Below, one piece after another: positions 21,631 to 33,770 of a stretch of DNA of 64,000 nt. Within the stretch, counting starts at the first letter, position 1. The number at the start of each line of letters is the position of its first letter. Both the position numbers and the translations under genes were made by a program. The DNA comes from Schizophyllum amplum (lineage: Eukaryota > Basidiomycota > Agaricomycetes > Agaricales > Schizophyllaceae). The DNA lies in the NCBI GenBank assembly GCA_007026445.1, contig VDMD01000019.1, forward strand, positions 62,001 to 126,000, given 5' to 3'. The notes beneath the pieces were generated by a model that saw only the letters and a list, made by a program, of their open reading frames with translations, made no database searches and was not told the DNA's origin.

Positions 21631-22341
21631 CTACGTCTGGCCCGTACCATCGTCCTCCGGGAGCAAGGCGCCGACAATGTCGTGTGCCCGCGGGTCCACC
21701 CATCCAGCACTCATGCCACGCAGTCTTGGCGGCACATTTCCCGGCTGATACGCGTTGACGAGAGCAGCCGCCACACCGTAGTTCTTCATGCGAATGCTGA
21801 TGACGTACGGATCGTCCATGGCGCGCACAGTCCCCATGTTCACGATCTGGATGTGGACAAGGGACAAGACCAGTTTGGCGTCCTCGGTCGGGTCGCGGGA
21901 TACCTTGAGAAGGCGAACCCAGACATCCAACGGGGAGCCTTTGTTCCGCACCCGATTCGCATTGGCGTTGTTGCTATGCAGCGCCAGCGAACCCGCCGCC
22001 GGCGCCACCCCGTATGAGGGGGACGCAGTCTGTGGCCCGCCATCTGAACCGTCGACCCCGCCGCGCATGCGCTTGGATGGCATTGACGATCCTGAGTCAA
22101 CGCGGGGACGCACGGTTCCGGCTACAACGCGTGGCGCTGCCCCTGCGGCTGGCATGCCTGGCTGTGACTGCAGCTGCTGGGCAGTGTGTCGCCACTGCGG
22201 CTGCTGTACTCGGTCGATGCGTGTGGCGCGCGGTGCGTTGTTCACGCGCGTGGGTTGCCCGATCGTGCTTTTGAGGTGGATATGCTGACGAGCGGCTTCC
22301 GCACCACCTCCCGATCCCCCAAGCAGTGGATCGGCAGTCAT
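21631..22341 (-). pseudogene. LINE ORF1 C-terminal part
   Basis: A 236-codon open frame ends with a segment, DPYVISIRMKNYGVAAALVN then AYQPGNVPPRL, that resembles IVELSIRLREKAHADTFVNA and the following YRFPDPELDGL in ORF1 of the second LINE (34450-34560). This shared block identifies it as the element's first protein, which probably binds RNA. The N-terminal half is Gly/Ala/Gln-rich. It overlaps the start of ORF2 by a few tens of bases. No CCHC knuckle is visible. Confidence 0.65.
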
Positions 22342-22379
22342 GGGCGCGACTGAAGATCATGAGAGAGTGTACGACGCTC

Positions 22380-22932
22380 CAGCGTTGTTACGCACCACTC
22401 GCACGGCCGTAGTCCCCTTGCATCAGCGCATCCCACGCGCTCTCCGTGTGTGCGTCTCCTTCATTCGAGCGCGCGAGAATGTCTCCTTGACCCCGCAAGG
22501 TGTCCACCGCGTGACTGAGCGAGACGTGGCTGGCCTTGTTCACGTCCACAACTTCGTCGAGACGGTTGATCGCACCCGCGAGTGCGTCTGCTTGATCCTC
22601 GAGAAACTCTAAGCGTCTGGATGAGGGTAAGATGGCGCGTAAGGCGTGAGAGCCCGTGCACTCGCCTATCCATAGCCTTCTCGTCCCTGCCCGCCTGCTT
22701 TGAGACGGTGATGTCGTTTTCCATGCACTCCACGCGGCTACATCGGCAGATCAGCATTCGCGTACGAGCATGGGCCACCGCGCACTCGCCTGCGTACTGC
22801 GTGCACCGCAGCCGCGATCTGATCTGCGCGAACGAGCAGTCGTTCAGTGTTGGCGGTGTGATCTGACATAGCACCGACGAGCAGCTGAGCTTGCGCATCC
22901 ATTCCAGCGACCTTGCCCTCCACCTTCTCCAA
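22380..22932 (-). pseudogene. LINE ORF1 N-terminal coiled-coil remnant
   Basis: Minus-strand segments in different frames read as a coiled coil: MEKVEGKVAGMDAQAQLLVG (22932), VECMENDITVSKQAGRDEKA (about 22735) and FLEDQADALAGAINRLDEVV (about 22610) followed by SHAVDTLRGQGDILARSNEG. They probably formed one N-terminal domain of ORF1 and are now separated by frameshifts; a stop precedes ORF1's remaining open frame. Coiled coils that trimerise ORF1 are common in LINEs (family knowledge). Confidence 0.5.
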
Positions 22933-24039
22933 GCCCTGGAGCAGCGCGACGATATGCGATCCGGTGATGGGAAATTCGCCTCATGCCGTGACCGCGTATT
23001 CCCTGCGGTCTCTGTCCCCGGTGGCGGCGGACGCAGATCAAGGGTGGTGTAGGTCTCGGTATCATGACCTGAGCGCCATGAGACACGTACGGCGGACGTT
23101 GCTCAAGCCACGTACCCGTCACTTCATTTCCCTTTCCCTTGTTCGCCCAGCTCGATGCGCTCTGCGAGGCCCCAAGCTTGCGCCCCGAGATTGCCGAGGG
23201 CGCTGCAAGGACGGATGCGATGATAGCCGCATCGGCGGGCGCGCGGTCGTCTGGCGCCGGCGGATCTGTTACGGTGTCTTGGGTGCTCAGTTGCTACCCG
23301 GCGGCTTCGGCTTGCATGGACGTATCGTCGAGGGTAGCGGACATGGTTCGAGCGCTTTTTTTGGGGGGTAAACCGGTGCATCTCTCCTTGGGAAGGACAT
23401 GGTATAAATCCTCCAGGCCGCCCCGCGCGCAAGCGCATCCTGTCTCGGCATAGATGTCAGAATACCGGTCGCATCGTCCGGAGCGGGTGGGACGCACGGA
23501 GGCATAGGTGCATAGCACCCGGGGAGTCTATAGCGTGTCCCCCGGTAGCGTTCTCGCCCGCATGTCTCTCTTTTCTCCCGCGCGACAGCGCCTGGCCTCA
23601 TCCCGCGCCGTGTCCGCTGGCCTCGGTCCTGTGCAGCCGGAGCATGCTGATATGAGATGCGAGCGGCAGAATAGATGCTCAGGTGAGGTGAGGTGAGGCC
23701 ATGCCATGAGTTTTCCTGAGGGATGGTGGACGCAGGAGTTCTCCTTCGCGTTCCCGACGCTGTAGCTGACGCGTGAGAGGCTGACGTAAGGTCACGAGTA
23801 CCGTCCCACGATGCCGAAATGTCCGGCCCGGTAATCCGCTCATCAGCGTGGCTGCTCAGCCTCAGGGGCTGTCGCAGCCGTCGATGCACATTGCAGACTG
23901 TGAATACCGCTCGCAGTGTGCGGTCTGTGCGCCTGTCCCCCGGGCTCGAGGCCAGAGCGAGCTCCCCGCCAGGAGCGGACGAGGCCGCTGCGGCAGACCC
24001 CGCCGCGATTAGGTTGAGTTTGCGCATGCGGCATTCCCG

Positions 24040-25430
24040 TCGTCGCCTCAGGTTTGCGAACTGTCCGACCTACTGTCACTTGTCCATCTCCCTGCGCACC
24101 TGGGCCTGAGGCACGTACGCCAGCCCAGTGTGACGCCTCTCCCGTCGTTGCGATATGCTCCTCTGCGCCAGCGCGCCGCCAGTGCTCGGACTTGGCGTAC
24201 GCGAGTCGCAGGTGAGGGTAAGCAGTCCGCTATACGCGTAGCTGTTCCATTCACTCTAGCCAGTATATACACCTGCTCTGCTAGCATCTAGGAGGGAGAC
24301 CTCTCCTTTTTGTGCATCTCTGCAGGCTGCCCCCGCCGAAGGCGCGAGTTTGTATGTCCTGCGTCGCGTTCATTGTGCGTGCCGCGTGGGTCGCGCAACC
24401 GCCGGCATCCCGCTGAATGATGATGCGAGCGCTCGACGTTGCGTGGGCGCGCTGGCCGAGTCGTGCTGGACTCCGCTGCAAAGTTCCGGGTCGGCATCGA
24501 GAAGGCTATCGGCGAGCACCTCGCCTAGGTGTTCCGGGTGCCAGCGTCTCTCTTCGTGACCTCAATATCATCAACCTTACTGCTATTGACCATTCGTCAG
24601 GTCATGCAACGTACTCCCTTGATAGACCTCACCTAGCGCCTCTTGATGACCGGCGTACCATGAATTGATCAGGCTGGCATGTAATACACCCTGGCGGCGT
24701 ATCATCGTCAGTACTTACTAGACGTCACGGACACCTCAGACCAAAAAAACGCACAGGGTGGCAAGCGTGGACACGCCGATGGCAAAAAAATATGACAACC
24801 CCACCAGAACTTGCCGGACCCGAAAGCCAGTTGCACAGCATAGCGACGGCCCAGGCGCCGAAAAGGCTGATGCACGTCTCAGTGGCACGATCGGTATAAA
24901 GTGCTTGAGTCCTGGCGGCAGCGGCATCCAGAGCAAGACTGCGATTGACACAGTCTTGGACCGCTTCGTCGGTTTGCAAATTGGAGTTCGCGGCTCAGCG
25001 CCGTCATCGATCTAGTACAGGAACAAGACAGGTTAGGAGACTCTCATGACATGTAAGTTCACGGATCAGCGAGGCACATACGTTGGGGACGAACGACATG
25101 TAAGTATCTGAGAGCGCGCCTTCAAAGCTTCCAAGCTTCACGCTTCACGTGTCACGCCTTCAGCTTATCTCATGATCAGTGGCCCGTGACAACGATTGTG
25201 TCACAAAGACTCGGACTTTGAACCGATCTTGAGGCTCGCTCCTCTGCCGACTTACAACCATGTCCCCGGCCACCCCAAGTGAAGACCAATTGGCGCCGCT
25301 TATAGCAACGCCTGGGATCAGGCGGAGGCCATCATGAATCAATACGGCACTCCTCGCAAGAATCTCATTCCCAACGGCTTCTGCCTCCAGCCGACACCAC
25401 ACGCTGCCACCCGAGCCCTCGCTATCTGAC
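24040..25430. other. Intergenic stretch with a possible membrane-protein fragment
   Basis: On the minus strand at 24951-24736 a frame encodes hydrophobic segments (LKHFIPIVPLRRASAFSA; VLVGLSYFFAIGVSTLATLC then VFLV), which could be one or two membrane spans of a decayed gene. Nothing else is supported. Confidence 0.2.
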
Positions 25431-25466
25431 AACCTCCGTCACGTCTTCATTACGCCCGCTGTATCC

Positions 25467-26660
25467 ATGCTAGGAGAAGTGCTGCAGATCTGCGTATTGA
25501 AAGCTATATACGTAGTCGCGATGCTCTTCCTCTGGCTGATCGTGATCCTCCTGGTCATCGCAACTGCGTACAGTGGCGGAAAACTGGTTCTGGGACGCGC
25601 TTGGGATGAGGTCAATAGTTGGGGCTGCGAGCACCTCCCGTGGCCTGTAACAAGCGGTCTCGCATGGGACTGCCCTTCGTCGACGTCCAACATCTACGAA
25701 ACGCAGTCGGCTCTCAATGACATCTGGCGGTCCTCAGCATTCACCGGGTCGTCCTCCGATGCAACCTTCGCTGGTGTACAGTCTACAACAGCTCAGCTGG
25801 CTACGTCGACATTCAGCAAGCCCTGAGTCGCGCGGCCACAGCCGACCCAGTCAGTCGCGAGATAGCACTCATCACGGAGCTAACAGATCAACTTCATACC
25901 CGGCTGCTCTCCAGTGGTATGGAGGATCTGAAGGAACTGGCCATCATCGTCGAAGAGGTGCACAGGACTATCCACCTCATAGGCGGAGCTGTGAAACAGA
26001 CGGCGTTTGGCTTGCGTACGCTGTTAACAAGGTGAACCTCGGATTTCTCTTCATTTCGATCTAGTATTGATCACCATTAACATCAGTATTCACGTTACGG
26101 CGGTTCTTGCTTTGCAGGAGCTGCAAGGTCTAGCACTGAGCCAGTCTGTGCGAGCGTGTGGGATGATCTCTAGTCCGACTGGGGTATCCAATCTTGCGGA
26201 CGCATTACACGATCAAGCGCAGCAGCTTCAGACACTCCTCTTAACGCTGAGGGCCGCACTCGTATCTCTGCGGACCCAGGCAGGCCCGATGCGTCGCATC
26301 CAGCTGTCGCTGGCCGAACATGAAGAAAATCTGCGATCGACACTATTCAAACTACTCGATAACGCGTGGATCAAGGTCCGGCACAGTGTTGGGTTTAGTA
26401 CCGCTTTCACTCGGAGGAATATGCACGGGATGGAGCGCGTGCAGTGGCTGCAGCGCGTCCTCGCCGATACACGTTCCTCCGTGACCGTAATCGAGTTGGA
26501 GTTAGAAGCGGTCACGGGTCATCTCCAGGAAATCGTGGGGCAGATATCGAGAGAGGAAGTGCCTTGCACGATCTATCTGCGCACTTTGCAGGCAACTTTA
26601 TATAATTATTCGCCCGCGAGGGGCGCGGGCGAGCCGGAGTCGCCTCCCAGTCTAGATTAG
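25467..26660 (+). CDS. Hypothetical membrane-anchored coiled-coil protein, spliced
   Basis: The first frame (25467) encodes a strong membrane segment soon after the start (AIYVVAMLFLWLIVILLVIA) and then DEVNSWGCEHLPW. From about 25775 a different frame gives YNSSAGYVDIQQALSRAATA, then a helical stretch with IALITELTDQLHTRLLSSGM and EDLKELAIIVEEVHRTIHLI. After an intron (GTGAAC at about 26031, acceptor TTTGCAG ending about 26118) comes ELQGLALSQSVRACG and further helices (QLQTLLLTLRAALVSLR, LEAVTGHLQEIVGQIS) to a stop at 26660. Exact junctions are not resolved: the simple choice at 26031 leaves a phase mismatch. A GC hairpin with 9-bp arms (26610-26632) falls in the last codons. Topology suggests an N-terminal anchor with a helical soluble part. 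The family is unknown. Confidence 0.5.
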
Positions 26661-26679
26661 ATGATACACTGGTAGTACT

Positions 26680-28540
26680 TTGCCGTAGCCGATACGTATG
26701 TTTACACTGTTTGCCTCATCGGCCAGATCGAAATTAATGCCCGTTTTCACTCAGTCGGATGGGCTGGATCTGCGAGAATATGGCGACTTGAGAACTAATC
26801 CGAGACCTGCCCGTTTCGTGCCACCGCCCGCTTGCCCCTTCCGCCCTCTCGCTGCTCCCTGAGTCATCTCTCCTTTTTCACTCAAGCGATCCGAGGTTTG
26901 CGCCGCCCCTGGCTAGTCCCAAAGTTGGCTTGTACCCGTTACCTGACTTAATACTTGTCCGCCCGCACCAATTGTCCGCTCCCTTCTCGTAGCTCCGCCT
27001 CGATGCACGTTTTCGCTGACCCTCAATGGATTTCTGACTTGACTCCTCTAGCACGTTGAACACCGTGAAGGCTGCAACACTGTCACTGTAGTCGCCTTAA
27101 TTATTGGGCGTCACGGTAGTAAGACCTCGCTGCTCATAACAACAGCGGAAATACTATACGATACCTCAACACTTGTCGGTGTCGTGAGCGCAGTGGATGC
27201 GGAGTTCGTACAAGCGGCGGACGTATTTCACGACGGCAAGGGCGAAGGCAGAGCAGACGTGCCGACGCCGCTTGGCGGACAATACTCCATCTGAAAGGCT
27301 CATTGTCGCTGTAGAAGTCGTCAATGCTGTGGGAGGTCAGAGATAAGGCCGTGCTATTCGCTCTGATCGCCGAAACACGATACCCTGCGTCAACGCCGGA
27401 GCGCAATAGAGAGGCCTTGTTGGCGCTCGCCGGCATGAGCTCAACGAGTGGTCGCCGAGACAGCGATTACAACGGCGAGCAAGCACACGGCATCGAGAGT
27501 GAGGCACGGTATATTTGAGCGTGACTCGCAAAGCGTTAGACTCAATCATGATGCCGACACAGTAAGCAAGCGTACGCTTCAAGTTTGAGACTCGAAGTCA
27601 AAGCAACAGATATTGAGGAAGTGCTAGTAAAGCTCCACAGTATCATTATGTCGACCTCGATGTACGGTGATGGTCCTAAGAATGGCGTCCGGTTCAACGC
27701 GTGCGATGTGGACCGTAATGCGTCGAAGGCGAGCTTGGAAACCGAGACGCTGCGCAAGCATTGGATGTCAATCTCCCCTTGCGCGTGATAGTTCGACCTT
27801 GCAACGGGAAATATCTGACACATCGGAACCGAAGAGCATGTCATCGGCCTAGGAGTCGAAGTACGAGACGCACTGATGTCGTGCGCAATGCGCACGCCGA
27901 CGAATTCAATATCACAGCTTGTAAGCCTAGATATTTTGATCACGAGCTCGAAGCCACATGGTGAGCGCGATGGACGGCGAGCGCGTCGAGAGGGTCAGGT
28001 CGACTCGACCGGGATGTCGAGCTGGCCCACGCTTGAAATTTGGAGAAACCGTCGATCTCTATGCTATGTCCAGCGTGACGCCGTACACGTTGCGTTAGAC
28101 ACGGGCAGTTTGGCCTGCACGAGAGATATTGGTCGTCAAGGTGAAAGCGAAGGTGAGGGGAAACGGTGGCGTTGCGTTGCGTCCTTCAGCACGCCGGATG
28201 TCGAGCTGGTTCGACTTGTCGGGTGAGAGGTCGGATTCGAGACGCAGGGAGAGGAGGTCGAGGGCACAAGATGTCCAGTACAGTCTGTCGTTGTCATGAT
28301 TCGCGCGCTTGACCTTGAATGCCGTTGTGCATGATGCGCAAGATTCAGAGCTTTATGCGCGCTTCTGAACCGATGTGAAGTACGGTGATTTCTCGCATTT
28401 GTTGCCAAGTAAACGCGCGCAGGAGTCTGGTAATTGCGTGAGACATGCGGATGCTACACCTGTGAGCGCGCACGACTGAGCGCCGCCCGATAGGAAATCG
28501 CCTGCACTGCAGCGCGTCATTGAGTCATCCTTCTACGTAC
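26680..28540. other. Gene-poor stretch
   Basis: Several short frames on both strands (for example plus 27585-27788, beginning MRLEVKATDIEEVLVKLHSI) have natural composition and may be single exons of decayed genes, but I cannot link them. No repeats of note. Confidence 0.3.
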
Positions 28541-28766
28541 GGGCGAAGCTTTTGATACATACCTGATACCTGATTCAGGCGTAGAATCGCGGCCAAGGTC
28601 AATCTGTACGCAACAGTCGATATGCGAGCAAGCACCCACCTCAGTCCCCTCGCACCTTTCGATGTGGGCCGTGTAAGAAAGGAAGGAAGGAATGTTTGTT
28701 CTATGGAGGTCCCTAAACAGCTATCCGCTCTGGGCAGCCCAAGGGTAAGAACTAGAGTTTTCGAGA

Positions 28767-28977
28767 GGGGGGGGGGGGGCAAGTGGACCAGAACACCCAC
28801 CGACATCACTACTTACTGCAAGTTCCCGGCCGTGCGATATGGACTCGAGTGAATCGACCCCGGCAAGGTACGCACGACCGTAGAGTGGGGTTGAAAACGG
28901 AGTGGGCGGGGGCATTGCGAATATAGGGGAGGCCAGCACTATACCGGCAGCGCGACTCGTTCAGGGGGGGGGGGGGG
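28767..28977. repeat. Two poly-G tracts about 190 bp apart
   Basis: 13 G at 28767-28779 and 14 G at 28964-28977. Such tracts can form quadruplexes and are prone to length errors in sequencing. No gene is supported between them. Confidence 0.8.
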
Positions 28978-29484
28978 CGAGTAGCAACGGGAGATGGATC
29001 AATATCGTGTATATAGCTAGAGATCCATGCTCACGCGCCTGTGAAGTTGCAGGCCTCTCGGCTGATCGACATGCAGCGTCCGCAGCAATGTATGCATGGA
29101 AACACAATCGTCGTAAGTTGCATAGATCTGCCGTGTGTATTGTCATCGGCAGCCTGCGGAGGTCAGGGTCTGTGCTACAGTAAGAGCCTGTTCAGCTGCG
29201 CCTCCAGCCCGAGGTTGAGCTCGAGTTCGAGTTTGAGTTTGAGCTGAGGCTCTCAGGCTTGGAAAGGAAGCTCCCACACCGACCTTCCTAATTCGGCGGT
29301 CACGGCAAGTTCCATGCTGGTGACGTAAGCGATGCGGGGACGCCGCTTCGAAGGCTAGTCGAAAATTGATAGGCAAAGCAAACTTGCCAGGTCCTCCAGG
29401 TGCAGGGGCAAAGTATGAGAGTTCAAACGTTCAGGACTTCTTCGGTCTGTAATAGCCTCGGTGAAAAATAAGTTCAAAAATTTG

Positions 29485-29560
29485 AAACGACGGGGAATCG
29501 AACCCAGAGACAGCGCCCGAGCGGCGCGGCGCACGAGACCACGAACTAGGCAGGCAAACC
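29485..29560 (-). ncRNA. tRNA-like element with A-box and B-box (SINE or tRNA relic)
   Basis: On the minus strand TAGTTCGTGG (A-box-like, 29548-29539) is followed about 35 nt later by GGGTTCGATTCCCC (29505-29492), which contains a perfect B-box GGTTCGATTCC. This is the spacing of an internal RNA polymerase III promoter. The T-stem pairs at four of five positions, but no 7-bp acceptor stem can be drawn and the anticodon stem is irregular, so it is not a functional tRNA. T-rich stretches that could terminate pol III lie just downstream (AAATTTTTG, TTATTTTTC). Confidence 0.45.
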
Positions 29561-29837
29561 CTTGCACCATAATACCTTCTTCGTCATAAGTTATATTGAG
29601 TAAGAACGCGCTCTCGTGAAGTTGAAGACGCTAATGACGGGTCTCCAAATTCACCGGAGTGGGAGCTCGGCGCTCGCTTTCCTGTCGCTTTCCCTAGGTT
29701 TTCTATCTAGCCTTGTCGAACCAATTTACACCGATTCGGCATCTCCCGGTCGCGTGCCAGTAGATGTGCTTTCCTCTCATCATAGAGCACGATTGAGCGC
29801 TCAAAAGTATTTTCTGTTGCCAGGAAGACTGTTCTAG

Positions 29838-30404
29838 CTACATGTTTTTTTTAAAATCTTTTTCCCACCGCAGAGATGCAGGATGGTGTAAAACGAGGCA
29901 ATCGCGGGATTCCCCGAGAGCACGCGGACCGACATCTCCGACAAGCCCAAACAGGAAACCCCAGCAATTCCCTGCGATTCCATCATCAATACTGATGCCA
30001 AGCACTCGCGTGCGTCCCACAACATGGCCTGCACGCGAGCGGATCGATTCTGGATCACACCTGGATCGCACACTCCTCTTGATTGACAGCGAGCGTTGAG
30101 CTTTGATACAAGGACTTCGTCGCTGTATACACACGGCTTGACTCTCATTACCGTCCGACATGTTCCCGCGGCCGGTAAGCCACCAAAGTGCAATGGTTCT
30201 TCTTCCATCCCGGGCCAGCTGTACCATGTGAACGAACCACTTGCAGAAGTATACCCGCAATAAAGCTTGGATCTTCTTCTCCTTTATGCTCCGCCTTCCG
30301 AAAGGTATGCCTCCGCCTTCCGAAAGGCTTGATAAAAGGCAAATATGAAGGTCATAGCTTCGCTCTTCTGAACCTGAACCACCACCATGCCGCGTGACTC
30401 TCAC
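29838..30404 (-). CDS. Hypothetical 188-residue open frame
   Basis: A single uninterrupted frame containing IPFGRRSIKEKKIQALLRVY, FVHMVQLARDGRRTIALWWL and GNCWGFLFGLVGDVGPRALG. A second minus-strand frame over the same DNA is also open for 124 codons, which weakens both. A 22-bp tandem duplication (30289-30332) containing the hairpin GCCTTCCGAAAGGC lies inside it. Codon choice is not distinctive. No family is recognised. Confidence 0.2.
   Translation of the reverse strand: MRVTRHGGGSGSEERSYDLHICLLSSLSEGGGIPFGRRSIKEKKIQALLRVYFCKWFVHMVQLARDGRRTIALWWLTGRGNMSDGNESQAVCIQRRSPCIKAQRSLSIKRSVRSRCDPESIRSRAGHVVGRTRVLGISIDDGIAGNCWGFLFGLVGDVGPRALGESRDCLVLHHPASLRWEKDFKKNM
30289..30332. repeat. 22-bp tandem duplication
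   Basis: CTCCGCCTTCCGAAAGG plus five bases occurs at 30289-30310 and 30311-30332. The second copy completes a GCCTT/AAGGC inverted repeat. Confidence 0.8.
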
Positions 30405-30779
30405 CTATTCGTCGTGGTTGTCCCTGGCAGCCCCCTCAAAGTCACCGTGCCACTGGGGACTATCTCTGATATTGGATCGATCCACGATTTACAACACCAC
30501 AACAATCTACCAGACGCCAGAAGCGCGGATCGTCCTCGAGGCCACTCGTGAGTCCGCCCGTCTCTTATTGATTTCATCTCTGAGCGACTTGTAAGACGTG
30601 GGCCTGCACCTTATGCGCTCGCTCGACCTATTCAAGCAAGAACCACAAGACGTGCGCACGAAGAGGAGGGCAGAATAATGAGAGAGACAGCTCTGGACGT
30701 TCGGTCAAGGTGAGCTTGACATATCTTCGGACAAATCATTAGCTTACGATGCATAACGTCTAGACGGCGTGCGCCGGCC

Positions 30780-31565
30780 CCCTCGCAATCTGTGCCCGTG
30801 AACAGCATCCCCGCGCAATGGATGATCGTGATGAGGATGTTGAGTCAGTATCGAATTGTCTCCTTCGACACCCCTATCTCACAGAAACACAGCATTGAAA
30901 ATCCAGGTCCACCTTCGATGTATTGAGACGTAGTTTGTCTCGAGACTTGCATGACTCTCATTCGCAGCAGAGGGGAGCCGAAGCAACGCGGTGAGTTGCT
31001 CGCCTTCGTACCAATAATATCACTCATGCACCCATGGCAGACACTCATCCCCCGTTTCCGATGCTGCCCCGGGTCATCAAGCAGTACAGGCATGACACCG
31101 ATACCGAAGATCCCTGTCTGAAACGGAGGCCGATGTCAACTAGTATGTGGCACACTTCCGCGCACGTCCGTCGTCTCGAGCAGGATCTCTACAGTGTAGC
31201 CCCGAACCCATGGTCGGAAGACTCTTGGCAAGAACATATATTGTCGCACCTACTCTGTGACGGCCGACTTTATCGTTGTGGCTCCACCCTTCCAGCTGCA
31301 ACCTTCGATGGAAGTCGTACAGGGACGTCAAGAATTTGTGTTTTATGTTCATGATCATCCCGCCAACGAAGAGACGAGTATCTGGATCTACGAGCGGAGG
31401 GGAGCCAATATCACCAACATGTGGTACTCCATAGAACCGGGTGCAGAACGTGTCATCTTGGGACGTCAGTATTACCTTTCCGTACAGCGCTACAAGGCCA
31501 AGAAGCTCGTGCGCTGGGTGTCCCGTTTCACGTACCACCAGCACCGTCGTAAGGATGCCAGTTGA
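30780..31565 (+). CDS. Hypothetical spliced gene
   Basis: Exon-like segments on the plus strand: AQWMIVMRMLSQYRIVSFDT and PISQKHSIENPGPPSMY (about 30815-30925), a short exon before a GTGAGT donor at about 31000 with acceptor CATGGCAG at about 31040, RVIKQYRHDTDTEDPC, DLYSVAPNPWSEDSWQEH, and a final open segment from about 31265 (QLQPSMEVVQGRQEFVFYVH, EETSIWIYERRGANITNMWY, AERVILGRQYYLSVQRYKAK) ending at 31565. The last part is the most convincing coding sequence. Not all phases were reconciled, so either an unseen intron or frameshifts exist near 31240. No known domain is recognised. Confidence 0.4.
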
Positions 31566-31569
31566 TCTA

Positions 31570-32330
31570 TATATACAGATGTATCAATGAACTGCTAAAG
31601 GCTCAACGTCAGGGTGTGTCGATTACCTCAATCATAGTAGTACGAACTCAAAGCCGGCTACTGCTACCCTTTCATTTCTACGTTCACGCCGGCTTTTCGC
31701 CATCAGGGACCTTCACATTTCACATGATGACCATGGGTTGCTGCTTATATGCAGACTAGACACAAGCGCTTATAATTAAGCATTAGTGATCACTGAAAAG
31801 CCGCTGATTTGCCGATCGAATGTCGCGTGGCGGGACACAAAGCCTGACAATTGCTCTCGTCACGATTTCACGTCAAACGTCATTGCCGCTCTTCTACTCC
31901 TCCGCGACGCCCTCAGCCTGCGTCGTACGTTCCCCCTCGCATCAATGGCAAACGGCGCACATGCACCTGATGATGATACCTGGATGATACTCGCCATCGA
32001 CTCGCATCGAGCTCAGATCGCATCACGCCAGCGCATATGTACCTTACGATCTATGCCTGCTGAAACATTGTCTACAGGCTGACGACAGTCTCGCCCCCAC
32101 GACGAACGCAGGAGGTGTATAGCGGGGTGAGCGATGTTCGCTTTCACATAGGGCGAGCCTCGGCTGTCTGGGCGTACGAGGCTCGCATGGCGGCGTTCGG
32201 GCGCTGCAGCCACTGGCGGCGCCTTCCCCAGTGTACGCAGAAGGTCACGCGGGCTCTTATGCCTCCCATGACGGCACATGGTGCGGACCACCCCCTCTCC
32301 CCCTTTCCTAGCTCACCACCCCCTCCACAC
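31570..32330. other. Intergenic stretch
   Basis: Short frames only. No gene or notable repeat is supported. Confidence 0.4.
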
Positions 32331-32334
32331 AGGC

Positions 32335-32727
32335 TGTCCGGAGGCGAGCCGCCCCTCGCGCGCTCCACGACTTGCTCGCTACGACAGTTCCCCACCCCTA
32401 CATCGCCTACACCGTCTTTACCTTCAAGCTTAGGACCACGCTCACTACTATCGCTGCGCTTGTGCTGTAGACCTTCCGGGACTACGCCACCCACTTCATT
32501 TTCACCCAGCACATTTGCGCGCACGCATTGACTGCGCCGACCACGACCCCGACGGCTCGCGCCTGACTCTCTACTACACGCGCCGGTGCTCATGCCGCAT
32601 CAAGCACCCGCGGCGGACGCCTGCTGTTCAATACTATCTCCCATTACCCCAAAGATCCCCGCCCTCGCGCGCGGATGAATATTGCGTGCATGTCGTGCGT
32701 CAACTACGCGCTGTGTTTAATGGCTAG
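32335..32727 (+). pseudogene. Hypothetical gene fragment
   Basis: A frame reads RAAPRALHDLLATTVPHPYI then AYTVFTFKLRTTLTTIAALV and stops at about 32468. RDYATHFIFTQHICAHALTA (about 32480) and then DPDGSRLTLYYTRRCSCRIK, AVQYYLPLPQR and YCVHVVRQLRAVFNG follow in other frames to 32727. The first part has the look of a helical bundle; a distant cyclin-like fold crossed my mind because of the PYIAY...TTIAALVLL pattern, but this is a guess. Frame changes without clear splice sites suggest decay. Confidence 0.3.
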
Positions 32728-32729
32728 CC

Positions 32730-33760
32730 TGCGCCGCCTCCCGCCGCGCGGATGCTCTGCATCAATGATACAGCGAGCGTAGCCGCGGCGCGAGGCTGAT
32801 GCTTCTCGCAGAGCCGTTCGCAGCGCGCGCCGCGGGAGCTGGCCTGCGATCAGTCTACTCCACCTCGCGCCTGGCCATGGTATGGCCCCTATCATCCACG
32901 CAAACCCAATGGACGCGGCAAGCACGACGCTGGCGCCTGTACAAAGGTGGGCAGACGTCAAGCAGAACGCGCATATTTACTGACCATCATATTCACAAAG
33001 CTATCATGCTCGCCGTCGTTGACGACAAAAGTCCATAATCCGCTGAAACCGGGCATACACCGATCTCAGTCCTTTGTTATCTTGCTATCCTTGCTGCCTC
33101 AATACGCGGCGCCCTCACCCTCTCGGCCACGTTTTGAGGCGCGCAATGTCTTCCCGCTCTCATATGTCTTCATCCTGAATAGCTCTTTAATCTTATCCGG
33201 TCCTTACCGACATACAATCCTGCCTACAGGGACACAGCAATTTCCTCAGCTTCAGTAAGCACGTGTCTGAGTAGTTAGCATGCGCTCTGAACTTCTCCAT
33301 TCATTCCCTAGCAGGTCGCAGCCCTGCGAGAAAGTGACAGACTATGCGTTATGTGGCGGGCGCACACACCGCCTCAAGCTCATCGAGAATGGTGCCCTCT
33401 TATCAAGGGGCATACCTTCTGTCACTGGTGAGTAATTAGTCTCGCTTGCCTTCTAGATGCTGACGCTTGCTAGTTTCCCGGGGCAGACGTTCGTAGGACG
33501 CCCGCGTGCCTTTTCCGCGCAGGCGCTGATATGCACGATGCTCGCAGACATGTTAACCCAGAATGTTTGTCAGTGAGGACCAGTCGACCGAGCTGTAGCC
33601 AGGACGGCAACGCATCCCACGCGCTCTACAGCCGCGCCGTTGAGTGCGCCAACAATGAGTGCCGGCGGATCAAGTCTCGAAAATTTGGTACAGTGAGGCA
33701 TCGATCCGGGCGTCACGCGCGCGCCTGAACATTTGCCTGAAGTAATCGCCTCACCGTCGG
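32730..33760. other. Intergenic stretch before the second LINE
   Basis: Short frames and CT-rich patches. Part of 33500-33770 may be the 5' UTR of the LINE that starts its ORF1 at 33771. Confidence 0.3.
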
Positions 33761-33770
33761 CAACAAAGTC

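Larger units (their letters stand above)
18790..24030 (-). mobile_element. LINE (non-LTR) retrotransposon, 3'-truncated, decayed
   Basis: From high to low coordinates on the minus strand: a degraded coiled-coil/ORF1 region (about 24030-21640), an APE-type endonuclease, an RNase H and a reverse transcriptase that ends at its catalytic ADD box (18796-18807). No poly-A tail or target-site duplication was found, and the 3' part of RT and the 3' UTR are missing. The boundaries are therefore approximate, especially upstream of 22930, where only low-complexity open frames occur. Another copy of a related element lies at 33771-35990 on the opposite strand. Confidence 0.8.
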
